Source: Lasioglossum baleicum | Taxonomy: Eukaryota > Arthropoda > Insecta > Hymenoptera > Halictidae | Length of the DNA: 64,000 nucleotides | NCBI RefSeq assembly: GCF_051020765.1 | Contig: NW_027469113.1 | Span: forward strand, 682,001-746,000 | Direction of reading: 5' to 3' | Notes under the pieces: generated by a model | Seen by the model: only the letters and a program-made list of their open reading frames with translations | What the model was told of the DNA's origin: nothing | The model's database searches: none | Position numbers and translations under genes: made by a program | In this document: one piece after another, positions 40,003-51,359 of the stretch | How positions within the stretch are numbered: position 1 is the stretch's first letter | Layout: each line of letters opens with the position of its first letter

Positions 40003-41416
40003 TGTTACGTCACGTCCCACGTCCTAGGCAAAGAGGATGACCCCAGGAGGCGGCACGTGGAATTGAAGAGGAAACGGTCTTTTACGCCAAGACAGCCAGA
40101 CGGGCAGTCATATGCGCTAGGACACCGATAGTCATTTGAGACCGACACCCGCTAGCAGTCAACGCGGATGGCGATACTTCTACGCTGACGCAACGAACGC
40201 GGTGAGTTGACATGGAACAAAAGGGGTTACAAAAGATACGAATTCTCACCGGTTAGTTGTTGTAACTTAATAGTACTGTTGAAGGAGCTGAGCTCGTCGG
40301 TCAGCATGGGTCTGGTATAACGGGTCGTCCAGACAGATCTCATCGAGATGAGGAAGGTTTGGCAGCTGTCTCGCTGGGGTACGCACGACAATGCGTCTGT
40401 TGGACGGTAGGTACTCGTCCTTGATGATCCTACAGCGAACGTGCGGCAAGATTATGGTGCTCCTGCTGTCATCGTCATCAGAGCTGGTGACGAGATCAAT
40501 GACCTCGTAACGAACGGCAGGCGGGTTGTTGTTGTCACTTGACAGGTTTATGGTATTCCTGGCGTCGTCGTCGTCGTCAGAGATGTCTATGAGATCGATG
40601 ATCTCATAGCGGGCAGCTGGTGTAACGTTGACAGGCGTGGAACGCGAGAGATCCGCGTGGTTGATCTCTGTTGATACTTTCGGCCTGCACGACGTGTACG
40701 ACGCATAAGGGATAGGTATGGAAGGAACTGTTTCGGAAGAGTTAATACTCTGAAAATCCTTTTGTCGGATTTTGTCTAAGTCCCAAACGTGAAAGAAAAA
40801 TTGGCCAGGGGTTCCCCGTAGGCGCTGGCCAGAGGTAATTTACCTGACTCGAAAAATGTCCACTCGTTAATCGGCACTACCCAGCAGAGCAGACGAACTG
40901 GCCTCCGAGCCGGGTCACCGTGCGACAACGAGGGCACTATTAAAACAGTCACTTCACTTTAGACACTGATATGTTTCCTTTCACAAACTGTCACTTTACT
41001 TCGATAATCTTTTGACTAAGTGTCACCTCGTTGACGTATTGCCTCGGCGGAGCTGTAAGCTTCTCCCTTTGTGACCGAGGTTGAACACGTAAGCGAGAGC
41101 TCAATTATTTATTATTAATATTAAATGCGTTTATCTGATTTGGAAAGTTATTATTTCCAAACGTCTACTCGTCAACCACTACTTCTCAGCGGAGCGGACG
41201 AACTGACCTCCAAGCCGAGTTCTGTATGATTAACGAGGGCACGATTCGAATTTCGAAAAGAAACTGTCACTGGATTTAGTAGAATGATGTGGAAATTAAC
41301 TTCACGTAGCACTGGTAAAATATAATATATATATTGAAATAAAGAACGTTGAGTACACTTGAGTATAAACTTGGTAGTATAATAATAAATGAATTAAACG
41401 TAATAATCGTATACGG
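40003..41416 (-). repeat. A LTR, 3' part, interrupted by element 4
   Basis: It starts TGTTACGTCAC inside the B LTR (left flank CCTC) and runs to CGTATACGG, where the LTR at 41417 begins. ORF1 has the 160-nt deletion. The middle of ORF1 (about 40575-40660) is C-type sequence, so the copy is an A/C mosaic. The U3 half is missing. Confidence 0.88.
40267..40706 (-). pseudogene. ORF1 with 160-nt deletion, A/C mosaic
   Basis: Same deletion as at 25424. The first acidic-motif region reads as the C version (IIDLIDISDDDD) and the rest as A. No ATG is in frame with the conserved part. Confidence 0.83.
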
Positions 41417-43634
41417 TGTTACGTCACGCCCCACGTCCTAGGCAAAGAAGATGACCCCAGGAGGCGGCACGTGGAATTGAAGAGGAAACGGTCTTTTACG
41501 CCAAGACAGCCAGACGGGCAGTCATATGCGCTAGGACACCGATAGTCATTTGAGACCGACACCCGCTAGCAGTCAACGCGGATGGCGATACTTCTACGCT
41601 GACGCAACGAACGCGGTGAGTTGACATGGAACAAAAGGGGTTACAAAAGATACGAATTCTCACCGGTTAGTTGTTGTATCTTAGTAGTACTGTTGAAGGA
41701 GTTGAGCTCGTCGGTCAGCATGGGTCTGGTATAACGGGTCGTCCAGACAGATCTCATCGAGATGAGGAAGGTTTGGCAGCTGTCTCGCTGGGGTACGCAC
41801 GACAATGCGTCTGTTGGACGGTAGGTACTCGTCCTTGATGATCCTACAGCGAACGTGCGGCAAGATTATGGTGCTCCTGCTGTCATCGTCATCAGAGCTG
41901 GTGACGAGATCAATGACCTCGTAACGAACGGCAGGCGGGTTGTTGTTGTCACTGGACAGGTTTATGGTATTCCTGACGTCGTCGTCGTCGTCAGAGATGT
42001 CAACGAGATCGGCTATCTCGTAGCGACCAGCAGACGGTTTGGTGACAGGTGAAGAACGCGAGAGGTCCGCGTGGTCGACCTCTGTGTTCGGAATCGGACG
42101 GCACGGACAACCGTATACCGATACGTAATCTGACGCGTCGCACTCGATATTCTCGGTCGTTCCGAGAAGTTCAGTCCAATCAGTCGAACTTAAGACGCGG
42201 TTTAAGATGGCTGTTTGATTTAATGCCCGTTTGAACTTGGCCAGTTGATACTTTCGGCCTGCACGACGTGTACGACGCATAAGGGATGGGTATGGAAGGA
42301 ACTGTTTCGGAAGAGTTAATACTCTGAAAATCCTTTTGTCGGATTTTGTCTAAGTCCCAAACGTGAAAGAAAAATTGGCCAGGGGTTCCCCGTAGGCGCT
42401 GGCCAGAGGTAATTTACCTGACTCGAAAATGTCCACTCGTTAATCGGCACTACCCAGCAGAGCAGACGAACTGGCCTCCGAGCCGGGTCACCGTGCGACA
42501 ACGAGGGCACTATTAAAACAGTCACTTCACTTTAGACACTGATATGTTTCCTTTCACAAACTGTCACTTTAACTTCGATAATCTTTTGACTAAGTGTCAC
42601 CTCGTTGACGTATTGCCTCGGCGGAGCTGTAAGCTTCTCCCTTTGTGACCGAGGTTGAACACGTAAGCGAGAGCTCAATTATTTATTATTAATATTAAAT
42701 GCGTTTATCTGATTTGGAAAGTTATTATTTCCAAACGTCTACTCGTCAACCACTACTTCTCAGCGGAGCGGACGAACTGACCTCCAAGCCGAGTTCTGTA
42801 TGATTAACGAGGGCACGATTCGAATTTCGAAAAGAAACTGTCACTGGATTTAGTAGAATGATGTGGAAATCAACTTCACGTAGCACTGGTAAAATATAAT
42901 ATATATATTGAAATAAAGAACGTTGAGTACACTTGAGTATAAACTTGGTAGTATAATAATAAATGAATTAAACGTAATAATCGTATACGGAGTATGAGTT
43001 AGTAAGAGTTAGAATTGGAATTGATTTAGGAATTGAATTGGAATGGATTTGGAATAGTAGAACAAACGTCGATGAACGTCGAAGCGCGAATTAGAAGAGC
43101 GCAGATCGACACGTCTGCTCGCTTCGCTGGCTTGGGCCAGACTGACTGATGTCGTTGTGTGAGAATGGAGTGAGCGCAGACCGACACGTCCGCTCACTTC
43201 GCTGGCTAGCACCAGACTGATGCAAGAGGCAGCTCTGCGTAGCCTCCTTCGCTCGGAGTGGGGGTTGCTGACGCTGCAGTCCCTTTGTCCTCGCTCGTCG
43301 GAGTGGTGACGGGTGCAAGACTGCTGACGTTGCAGTCTCTTTGTCCTCGCTCTCGACAGAGTGGTGACGCGTGCAAGACTGCTGACGTTGCGATCTCTTT
43401 GTTCTCGAGGTGGCGTTTACTCGAGCGGAGTTGAGGATTTGAACAAGTTGTAAGTGTAGATGAGGGTTTGAACAAGTGTTAAGTGTAGATGAGGGTTTAA
43501 GATGTATTAGAATTAGAACAAGAGTTTGATAGCGATGGGTTTAAGAGGTTGTTATGTACTTAGTATTTAGTCTTAACCTAGAATCGAGGTACGGTCCTCG
43601 ATTCGACCAACGTCGGAGGTCGTCCGACGTAACA
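41417..43634 (-). repeat. element 4 3' LTR (2218 bp)
   Basis: Intact ORF1, a U3 deletion of about 162 bp (join near 43500, shared with the LTR at 32848) and the 5-bp TATTC loss shared with element 2's 3' LTR. Confidence 0.9.
41681..42280 (-). CDS. LTR-resident ORF1 (element 4 3' LTR)
   Basis: Intact 199-codon copy, the only intact ORF1 on the minus strand among family A LTRs here. The protein is the same as at 533, with both hydrophobic-acidic motifs and Asn at 156. Its partner 5' LTR (49134) has the 160-nt deletion instead, which is not expected for LTRs made together in one integration and supports the recombinant origin of element 4. Confidence 0.75.
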   Translation of the reverse strand: MRRTRRAGRKYQLAKFKRALNQTAILNRVLSSTDWTELLGTTENIECDASDYVSVYGCPCRPIPNTEVDHADLSRSSPVTKPSAGRYEIADLVDISDDDDDVRNTINLSSDNNNPPAVRYEVIDLVTSSDDDDSRSTIILPHVRCRIIKDEYLPSNRRIVVRTPARQLPNLPHLDEICLDDPLYQTHADRRAQLLQQYY

Positions 43635-43642
43635 CCTCCCTC
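43635..43642 (-). other. polypurine tract, element 4
   Basis: GAGGGAGG in element sense, adjoining the 3' LTR. Confidence 0.8.
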
Positions 43643-43707
43643 GCCGGAGAAGAGATTTCTCGGAGTGAAATCTCTCGGTCCGAGGTTGTGTTCGGTGAGC
43701 GCTCGCA

Positions 43708-46700
43708 TTACAATTTTTGGTTTTGAGACGCATCATTAGTGAGCGATCCGCGCAGGGAGCTCAGTTCTCGGCGCACGTTGACTGTATTAACAGTACGAAA
43801 CACTGGATGCACTGAGATGTTGTCTGATTCTGCGCGAGGAGTTGGGGTAGGTTTCGCAATGTCCGACAGTCTATAATCGCAATGTTCATTATTTGACTGT
43901 CTTTTATTGGGGTCTTGGGAGGGAATGGGCTCACTTATGTCATTTTCACTTTCACTTTTCCGATATCTGACAGCGTATGTGTATGTTTCGTCTCTTTGTT
44001 TCAGGAAAATGAAGAATCTTGTCAAGGAACTCCAGATGGCGACGATGAGGTGGAGGCTCCAGCCGTATAACGAATGGAGAGCGATGCCATTGATGATTGT
44101 GCTGATAATAGTTTTTATTGTGCGAATTGCCACATATATTCCTATTAATCCAGCGGTTACGGATCCGAACGTGGTAAATCCTGACCATAACTTCTGTGCG
44201 GTAGATTCAGCTATTTGTTGAAGCGACTCTTCGTCGAGCAGGTTGAACATGTTAATATTTCCTGCTGCGTATTGTCTACCTGAGGCGCCTTGTGCAATAG
44301 TATTTATTACGGCTACCTTTTCTACAGGGAACATTATGTGATCCTGCAGTTTGTCGAGGTCGTCTTGCGAATATATGCCTCCAGTCGCAAGGTTTTTGGG
44401 GTCCACGTATTTCCATGTGGCCTTAGAGATTGGATGGAGTTCTGACGGTGCAATAGTTTCTGTTAGTGATGGAGTGAGTCGGTACCATGTTCCATGTATT
44501 CTGTAATATGGAGATAGTAACTCGCTGCACGGCTTCTCTGTACCGGTGTTTGAAATAATGTGGTCCTTTGGTTTCAGGAATCTTGAAGAATTCTTGTACG
44601 TGACGGGCAGTTCGTCATAACAGCGTTCCGTTTTCCGGATCTGGACTGTCACTGGGATACATTTGATAATATGGACCACTTCACCTGCTGGGACTGCAAT
44701 AAATCCAGCGTCTTTCATGATGGCGGTTGCCACTTCTTCAGGGGCTGTGTGCAGCTGAGTGAGTGCGTTCTGGAGAATTTGTCGTTCTAGTTCGCACTTT
44801 TGACGAATGACGTCCTTATATAGTTGAGAAAATTGTGTACGGAGATGTTTCTCTACGTAGACGAATTTGCTGTTGACATAGGTGAATATGTCGAGATTGT
44901 TGACGAGGGTGGGTGACTTCTCCTTGAATTTCCCTGACTTCCCCGTTTCTAGTATGAACAGTTTTGGATGTTCTGTACGGATTATGATAAATCCGCAGAC
45001 TGAAGATCGTCCTGTCTCGGTTAGTGCAAATGTTGTATCCTGAGAGGCAACTGTATACAAGGTTGGCGAGGATTTTAACTGTGGGGATAGCTTGGTCGCT
45101 AGCCCTTCGTATAGAACATCGTAGTTGTTGAATCTGCATGAATCTGTTGGTGCGGGTTCCCAGAATGTGTATCCGTCCTGTGAATCGAGGCAGTTGCCTT
45201 TCTGAAGAGGACAGGTTTGTCCGGATTGTAAATGAATTTGTGCTGTGGATAGCTTTATCGGTGCAATGTAGTCCCGTATCGTGATGCGTATTATGGCTTG
45301 CACCACGACGTCCGTCCAGGTTCCAAAAGGATCGTTGTAGGTTGTGCCTGAGCAGCTTCCGTCATTCTTGATTTCTCCTGCCATTGTGAGGCTACGAGAG
45401 GTTGTGGAATTTGGCTGGACTCCTGTGATCTGTGCCGCTGGCGTAATATACAGAGTTCCAGTAGTGTGTAGATTAGAGCATGTTTCACTGGTGGTGGTTA
45501 GGAGATACTCTTGTCTACCATTGGCGACGACGGAATTATGCGAATGCATGCCACAGTAGTAGATCGTTCTGTCTATTTCAATGTGGCATTGGAGGACTCG
45601 GGCTTGCGAAAACTCGGCTAGCTGCAGAAGTTGAATTCGCTCTAAACTCTCGATCGGTGTGACATCTTCGGGTTCGCAATTCAGGTTATCGATGGTAGAG
45701 TACGTAGTGACGTTGAGTGTCGGTCCACCGCAATCATATCCAATGAGGGTATAAACTTGCGTGGTAATGGTGCATAGGATGGCAACTTGTAACGGATACA
45801 TGTTTGTGGTTGCGAAATTGTCTGAAGACTGGAGCTCCTCTGGAATGATCCTATCTTCCGAGGGGCTGAGTCGTGATGCGACAAGCTTATCTTCCGGCTG
45901 TAGAAGGAGATTTTGTCGACGCTGGGTTTCGGATTTCGCTCGTTTGTCGGTGTTGACCGGACGCGTGATTAACGCGGATTCTAATTTCGCGTCAGCGGAG
46001 GACTGTAATGAAATCTCCTGGGAGGGTTTCTTATCGCAAGTCGCAGGAGATGCTACAATCATTGTTCGCGGGTTATCGCAGAGGTATAGTATAATACGAA
46101 ATTTGTTTCTCCTTTTTGCTGACGCGTATTTTACAGACGTATAATTCCTAGATGGATGAAACTCGCTTTGCGGTGCACGGATACTTGACCGTTTAGATTG
46201 GAAGAGATCATGTTCCGGCGAAAAATCAGAGGTAGGTTTTTGAAATGAAATATAGACTCTCTTTGACTCTGATTTAGAAATTATCGCGGGATGATCTTTT
46301 ATGATCGACTCGTATACTCGGTCTATACGAGGTAGAGTTTTATGCTTTATTTTATGTAGACGTTCTGTCGTCTTTAGAGAATCAAAGGCGGGGACATTTC
46401 CTTTCAACCTAGACTCGGAATAGAAAAAATCGGACTTGATACCGGAGCTTGTAGAATAAACCTTCATAGGTTTGAATTCGTGGGAGTCTTCTTTGGACTC
46501 TGGATTAAAATTGTCGGGATGGTTACCGAATACGTCGGGATGGTTACCGGAATTGAAAAGGTCGGGATGGTTACCGAATGCGTCGGGATGGTTACCGGAA
46601 TTAGAAAGGTCGGGATGGTTACCGAATACGTCGGGATGGTTACCGGAATTAGAAAGGTCGGGATGGTTACCGAATGCGTCGGGATGGTTACCGGAATTAG

Positions 46701-47745
46701 AAAGGTCGGGATGGTTACCGAATGCGTCGGGATAGTACCCGGAATTAGTTGAATAACGCTCGATCTCTTCCACCTCTAACACGGGTAATCGGAATGAGAT
46801 CGGACGCGGAGATGTGTTGAAACATCTGAGGCTCGCTTTGCCTCCGCGATTAGTGACTACACAGTCACCGAGGAATACATCCGGCGCTACGCTGACGCGG
46901 CGGATATATCCCTGTTTCGGGCCCTGTACGCTGACTGCAATGCAGGCGGCTGTTCGGGGCTCAACGGCAAACTCATTAGAGTCTGCTGCAGTCCTTGATT
47001 CGGACTGTTGATTTTGATTTTTGCGCTTATCGACCGGTTCCTCTACGATATTATTCGATGTGATACGAATCTCTCCCGGTTGCACCCGACGTTTTGAGAG
47101 AGGGAATGTTTCTTCCTCTGTCCTTGCGGCGTGCTTTTCAAGAGAGACCTCCGTTTTCGGAGAAGGCATTGAAATAACCCTCGTCATTGAACTATCGCGG
47201 GGCTCAGTCGGCAGTGCGCGTGAATTAGAGAACGGAATAGAAATGTTTCCGATTAAAACAAATTGCCTTGCAAAGGAAATCTCAGCTCCTCCTATAAAGA
47301 AGGGCGAGCCGAGAATTCCGTTAACACTGACTGGAAAATCGTCCCCGAGCACGTGGAATTTGACAGGGATTGTCCCTTGAATGAATATAACGACTTCGCC
47401 GAGTGTTACTATGGAACCCTCGGTTATTCCATGAACTTCGATCGTGCTCGTGGGATCAATGGTTATCCCAGGTTTTAAACTAGACGCGCGTATCAAATTG
47501 ACTTCCGAGCCCGTGTCTAATAAGAATTCACTTTTCTCGCGAAGCTGAGGGGCGGAGATTTGTACGCGCGGGATCGGCGAGTCTACTGCGAGGTTAACTG
47601 CAGAGACGAATCGTCGATCTGGTCTTCGGGGAGCTCGTTCGTTCGAACGGCGGTCTGCGTGAATGTTTGGTTGCGCTTTGTTGGGGCGGCCTCCCGCTGT
47701 TGATTCGTTCCTGTCGGGAGGCCTGACTCGTTTCCCGAGCGCAGG
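43708..47745 (-). CDS. protease-glycoprotein fusion frame, element 4
   Basis: Intact frame, seven codons longer than in element 1 because of an extra half repeat (NHPDVFG). The env part starts at 45801. Changes include Arg for Lys in ISFARQF and Gln for Leu in KNQNQQ. Protease DTGS, ILGSPFF, signal sequence, ectodomain cysteines, membrane region and tail are present. The polymerase region is absent as in the rest. Confidence 0.88.
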   Translation of the reverse strand, partial: PALGKRVRPPDRNESTAGGRPNKAQPNIHADRRSNERAPRRPDRRFVSAVNLAVDSPIPRVQISAPQLREKSEFLLDTGSEVNLIRASSLKPGITIDPTSTIEVHGITEGSIVTLGEVVIFIQGTIPVKFHVLGDDFPVSVNGILGSPFFIGGAEISFARQFVLIGNISIPFSNSRALPTEPRDSSMTRVISMPSPKTEVSLEKHAARTEEETFPLSKRRVQPGEIRITSNNIVEEPVDKRKNQNQQSESRTAADSNEFAVEPRTAACIAVSVQGPKQGYIRRVSVAPDVFLGDCVVTNRGGKASLRCFNTSPRPISFRLPVLEVEEIERYSTNSGYYPDAFGNHPDLSNSGNHPDAFGNHPDLSNSGNHPDVFGNHPDLSNSGNHPDAFGNHPDLFNSGNHPDVFGNHPDNFNPESKEDSHEFKPMKVYSTSSGIKSDFFYSESRLKGNVPAFDSLKTTERLHKIKHKTLPRIDRVYESIIKDHPAIISKSESKRVYISFQKPTSDFSPEHDLFQSKRSSIRAPQSEFHPSRNYTSVKYASAKRRNKFRIILYLCDNPRTMIVASPATCDKKPSQEISLQSSADAKLESALITRPVNTDKRAKSETQRRQNLLLQPEDKLVASRLSPSEDRIIPEELQSSDNFATTNMYPLQVAILCTITTQVYTLIGYDCGGPTLNVTTYSTIDNLNCEPEDVTPIESLERIQLLQLAEFSQARVLQCHIEIDRTIYYCGMHSHNSVVANGRQEYLLTTTSETCSNLHTTGTLYITPAAQITGVQPNSTTSRSLTMAGEIKNDGSCSGTTYNDPFGTWTDVVVQAIIRITIRDYIAPIKLSTAQIHLQSGQTCPLQKGNCLDSQDGYTFWEPAPTDSCRFNNYDVLYEGLATKLSPQLKSSPTLYTVASQDTTFALTETGRSSVCGFIIIRTEHPKLFILETGKSGKFKEKSPTLVNNLDIFTYVNSKFVYVEKHLRTQFSQLYKDVIRQKCELERQILQNALTQLHTAPEEVATAIMKDAGFIAVPAGEVVHIIKCIPVTVQIRKTERCYDELPVTYKNSSRFLKPKDHIISNTGTEKPCSELLSPYYRIHGTWYRLTPSLTETIAPSELHPISKATWKYVDPKNLATGGIYSQDDLDKLQDHIMFPVEKVAVINTIAQGASGRQYAAGNINMFNLLDEESLQQIAESTAQKLWSGFTTFGSVTAGLIGIYVAIRTIKTIISTIINGIALHSLYGWSLHLIVAIWSSLTRFFIFLKQRDETYTYAVRYRKSESENDISEPIPSQDPNKRQSNNEHCDYRLSDIAKPTPTPRAESDNISVHPVFRTVNTVNVRRELSSLRGSLTNDASQNQKL
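46513..46737 (-). repeat. 48-bp coding minisatellite, 225 bp (element 4)
   Basis: Four full units plus an extra half step. One unit has Phe for Ser (DLFNSG), shared with element 5, which marks a sublineage of the array. Confidence 0.92.
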
Positions 47746-49004
47746 TTATTGTTATAGGCTCTTTTTCGACATTCGTGAATGTCATGCCCGGGAGTTTTGC
47801 AATAGTTGCAAAACTTGCGGGGCTCTCCCGAACGTCTGTCGCGATTTGAATTCGGGTCCCGGTTTTCGCGCTGCGGGTTTTGTTCGCGAGGGGTTTCGGA
47901 TCGCCACTGCGGAGTTGGAGAACGATAAGAGTTGCGGTTCGAGTTTCTCCACGAGTCTCGACGTTGGTCGGACCCGTTATCGCGACGCTCATCCGGTCTG
48001 TTGTCGCGACGTTCAGGGATGCGTTCGCGAGAATTGAAATTGTCAGAAGAGCGTGGGCGATAGGAGCTTCTGTTATCTGAGAAGCTTACCTTGCGGGAAT
48101 CGTCACGATTAGATTCGCGACGACGGTTTTGATACAGCTCATATTGCTTATATGCAGAGATGGCTGCTTCGAAGATCTCTGCCGAATTCTGAGAACGGCA
48201 ATGCAAAACTTCGCTGCGAAGTTGTGGGAGTAGACCGCGAAGGAAGCACTCGACTGTGAAACGATCGATTTCTCTGTAGTCGTAATGTCCTTCGGTAGAA
48301 TCGCTGATGGCGGTTCGTAAATCTTTGACTCGATTTATGAAGTCAAGAATATGCTCATTGTTGCCCTGGGCTACGCTTGCCAATTCGCCACGGTACTGGT
48401 CCACGAATTTGTAGGGTCCCAGTACTGTTCGTAGCTTATCGCAAAGTTGTGAGATCGTACGTATGTTTTCGCCTTCAATGGCAGCGTACGCACGATCGGA
48501 AAGTTTATTGCAGATTAGTTTAGTAAGGGCACGTTCTATGGATTCGGGGATAGAATCACGCGCGCGTTTGCAGGCGCGGATGAATTTTAGGACGGGAATC
48601 GATGTTCCGTCGAATTTGGGTACGAGTTCTGCGGCTTGTTTCAACGCGAAATTTCCTGTTGGCTCATATTGCGGGGTTTCGCGTGGCTCTGATAATGAAG
48701 GTTCTCGCGTGTTAGAGACGTTACTGGGGCCTGGTGTAGGCGCTTGGTGACGTAAGTTTTGGTTCAAGGCTTGAATATTGTGGAGCTCTTTGCGTATTTC
48801 ATCGAGCATGTTATTTTGATTCTGTGCGTCTTCTTCATATTTAAGACGCAATTTAGCAATGAATTCGGTTTGCTCTTTTAAATATTCCTCTTTACGGGCG
48901 AGATCTTGCGCGTAAAGAAGTAGCTCTTCCTCGGTTGGCGGAGGAAGGTCTTGATTAGGATCCGCTCGGGGATCCGTTTGGGATCGTGTGATTGGGCGAG
49001 ACAT
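47583..49004 (-). CDS. gag: Gag, element 4
   Basis: A 473-codon frame that appears identical in protein to element 1 Gag. The N-terminal helix region, capsid-like block, basic stretch and CCHC knuckle are all present. It is followed in the -1 frame by PR-env. It starts about 107 nt inside the primer site at 49112-49128. Confidence 0.92.
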   Translation of the reverse strand: MSRPITRSQTDPRADPNQDLPPPTEEELLLYAQDLARKEEYLKEQTEFIAKLRLKYEEDAQNQNNMLDEIRKELHNIQALNQNLRHQAPTPGPSNVSNTREPSLSEPRETPQYEPTGNFALKQAAELVPKFDGTSIPVLKFIRACKRARDSIPESIERALTKLICNKLSDRAYAAIEGENIRTISQLCDKLRTVLGPYKFVDQYRGELASVAQGNNEHILDFINRVKDLRTAISDSTEGHYDYREIDRFTVECFLRGLLPQLRSEVLHCRSQNSAEIFEAAISAYKQYELYQNRRRESNRDDSRKVSFSDNRSSYRPRSSDNFNSRERIPERRDNRPDERRDNGSDQRRDSWRNSNRNSYRSPTPQWRSETPREQNPQRENRDPNSNRDRRSGEPRKFCNYCKTPGHDIHECRKRAYNNNLRSGNESGLPTGTNQQREAAPTKRNQTFTQTAVRTNELPEDQIDDSSLQLTSQ

Positions 49005-49111
49005 TTTGCGATATTAGTGTGAATTCTTACTCGACACACGATATAGAGAACAAATGTCAGACGTACGAAAACAATTTGTTAATGGTTCAACTACCGGCGA
49101 CCGTTTTCGTG

Positions 49112-49128
49112 TCCTACCGACTGCGCCA
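49112..49128 (-). other. primer binding site, tRNA-Ser (element 4)
   Basis: Same 17-base site, five bases from the 5' LTR border at 49134. Confidence 0.9.
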
Positions 49129-49133
49129 AATTT

Positions 49134-51359
49134 TGTTACGTCACGCCCCACGTCCTAGGCAAAGGAGATGACCCCAGGAGGCGGCACGTGGAATTGATGA
49201 GGAAACGGTCTTTTACGCCAAGACAGCCAGACGGGCAGTCATATGCGCTAGGACACCGATAGTCATTTGGAAAATCGGCACCCGCTTGCAGTCAACGCGG
49301 ATGGCGATACTTATACGTAAACGCAACGAACGCGGTGAGTTGACATGGAACAAAAGGGGTTACAAAAGATACGAATTCTCACCGGTTAGTTGTTGTAACT
49401 TAATAGTACTGTTGAAGGAGCTGAGCTCGTCGGTCAGCATGGGTCTGGTATAACGGGTCGTCCAGACAGATCTCATCGAGATGAGGAAGGTTTGGCAGCT
49501 GTCTCGCTGGGGTACGCACGACAATGCGTCTGTTGGACGGTAGGTACTCGTCCTTGATGATCCTACAGCGAACGTGCGGCAAGATTATGGTGCTCCTGCT
49601 GTCATCGTCATCAGAGCTGGTGACGAGATCAATGACCTCGTAACGAACGGCAGGCGGGTTGTTGTTGTCACTTGACAGGTTTATGGTATTCCTGGCGTCG
49701 TCCTCGTCGTCAGAGATGTCTATGAGATCGATGATCTCATAGCGGGCAGCTGGTGTAACGTTGACAGGCGTGGAACGCGAGAGATCCGCGTGGTTGATCT
49801 CTGTTGATACTTTCGGCCTGCACGACGTGTACGACGCATAAGGGATAGGTATGGAAGGAACTGTTTCGGAAGAGTTAATACTCTGAAAATCCTTTTGTCG
49901 AATTTGTCTAAGTCCCAAACGTGAAAGAAAAATTGGCCAGGGGTTCCCCGTAGGCGCTGGCCAGAGGTAATTTACCTGACTCGAAAAATGTCCACTCGTT
50001 AATCGGCACTATCCAGCAGAGCAGACGAACTGGCCTCCGAGCCGGGTCACCGTGCGACAACGAGGGCACTATTAAAACAGTCACTTCACTTTAGACACTG
50101 ATATGTTTCCTTTCACAAACTGTCACTTTACTTCGATAATCTTTTGACTAAGTGTCACCTCGTTGACGTATTGCCTCGGCGGAGCTGTAAGCTTCTCCCT
50201 TTGTGACCGAGGTTGAACACGTAAGCGAGAGCTCAATTATTTATTATTAATATTAAATGCGTTTATCTGATTTGGAAAGTTATTATTTCCAAACGTCTAC
50301 TCGTCAACCACTACTTCTCAGCGGAGCGGACGAACTGACCTCCAAGCCGAGTTCTGTATGATTAACGAGGGCACGATTCGAATTTCGAAAAGAAACTGTC
50401 ACTGGATTTAGTAGAATGATGTGGAAATTAACTTCACGTAGCACTGGTAAAATATAATATATATATTGAAATAAAGAACGTTGAGTACACTTGAGTATAA
50501 ACTTGGTAGTATAATAATAAATGAATTAAACGTAATAATCGTATACGGAGTATGAGTTAGTAAGAGTTAGAATTGGAATTGATTTAGGAATTGAATTGGA
50601 ATGGATTTGGAATAGAATAGTAGAACAAACGTCGATGAACGTCGAAGCGCGAATTAGAAGAGCGCAGATCGACACGTCTGCTCGCTTCGCTGGCTTGGGC
50701 CAGACTGACTGATGTCGTTGTGTGAGAATGGAGTGAGCGCAGACCGACACGTCCGCTCACTTCGCTGGCTAGCACCAGACTGATGCAAGAGGCAGCTCTG
50801 CGTAGCCTCCTTCGCTCGGAGTGGGGGTTGCTGACGCTGCAGTCCCTTTGTCCTCGCTCGTCGGAGTGGTGACGGGTGCAAGACTGCTGACGTTGCAGTC
50901 TCTTTGTCCTCGCTCTCGACAGAGTGGTGACGCGTGCAAGACTGCTGACGTTGCGATCTCTTTGTTCTCGAGGTGGCGTTTACTCGAGCGGAGTTGAGGA
51001 TTTGAACAAGTTGTAAGTGTAGATGAGGGTTTGAACAAGTGTTAAGTGTAGATGAGGGTTTAAACAAGTTATAAGTGTAGATGAGGGTTTGAACAAGTGT
51101 TAGGTAAGATTGAGAGTTTGGAGTGGTGGTTGGGTTTAGAACAATTGGGAGAGTCGAGATTTAAGTAGTGATGGGTATTAGAACAAGTTTAGGGAAAGTC
51201 GTGGGTGAAGTAGTGATGGGTTTAAGAGGTATTAGAATTAGAACAAGAGTTTGGTAGCGATGGGTTTAAGAGGTTGTTATGTACTTAGTATTTAGTCTTA
51301 ACCTAGAATCGAGGTACGGTCCTCGATTCGACCAACGTCGGAGGTCGTCCGACGTAACA
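49134..51359 (-). repeat. element 4 5' LTR (2226 bp)
   Basis: Its 3' end (49134-49330) and ORF1 middle are C-type, while U3 is A-type with four 29-bp units. ORF1 carries the 160-nt deletion. It adjoins env coding sequence at 51360 without a polypurine tract, so on that side it is an insertion into another copy. Confidence 0.9.
49400..49839 (-). pseudogene. ORF1 with 160-nt deletion, A/C mosaic (element 4 5' LTR)
   Basis: Deletion as at 25424. A 1-nt loss upstream (near 49907) lets the conserved frame stay open back to 49918, but that extension begins with a TTG, not an ATG. It would encode both acidic motifs (the first in the C version, with one Glu inside the Asp run) and the tail. It is probably untranslated. 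Confidence 0.8.

Larger units (their letters stand above)
41417..51359 (-). mobile_element. element 4: gag-PR-env element, mismatched flanks
   Basis: 3' LTR 41417-43634 (2218 bp), interior 43635-49133 (5499 bp, 21 bp longer than element 1 through one extra 7-residue repeat step), 5' LTR 49134-51359 (2226 bp). The left flank ACGG is LTR sequence and the right flank GTAT is env coding sequence, so there is no target duplication and the two ends come from different insertions. Only the left LTR has an intact ORF1. Confidence 0.88.
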
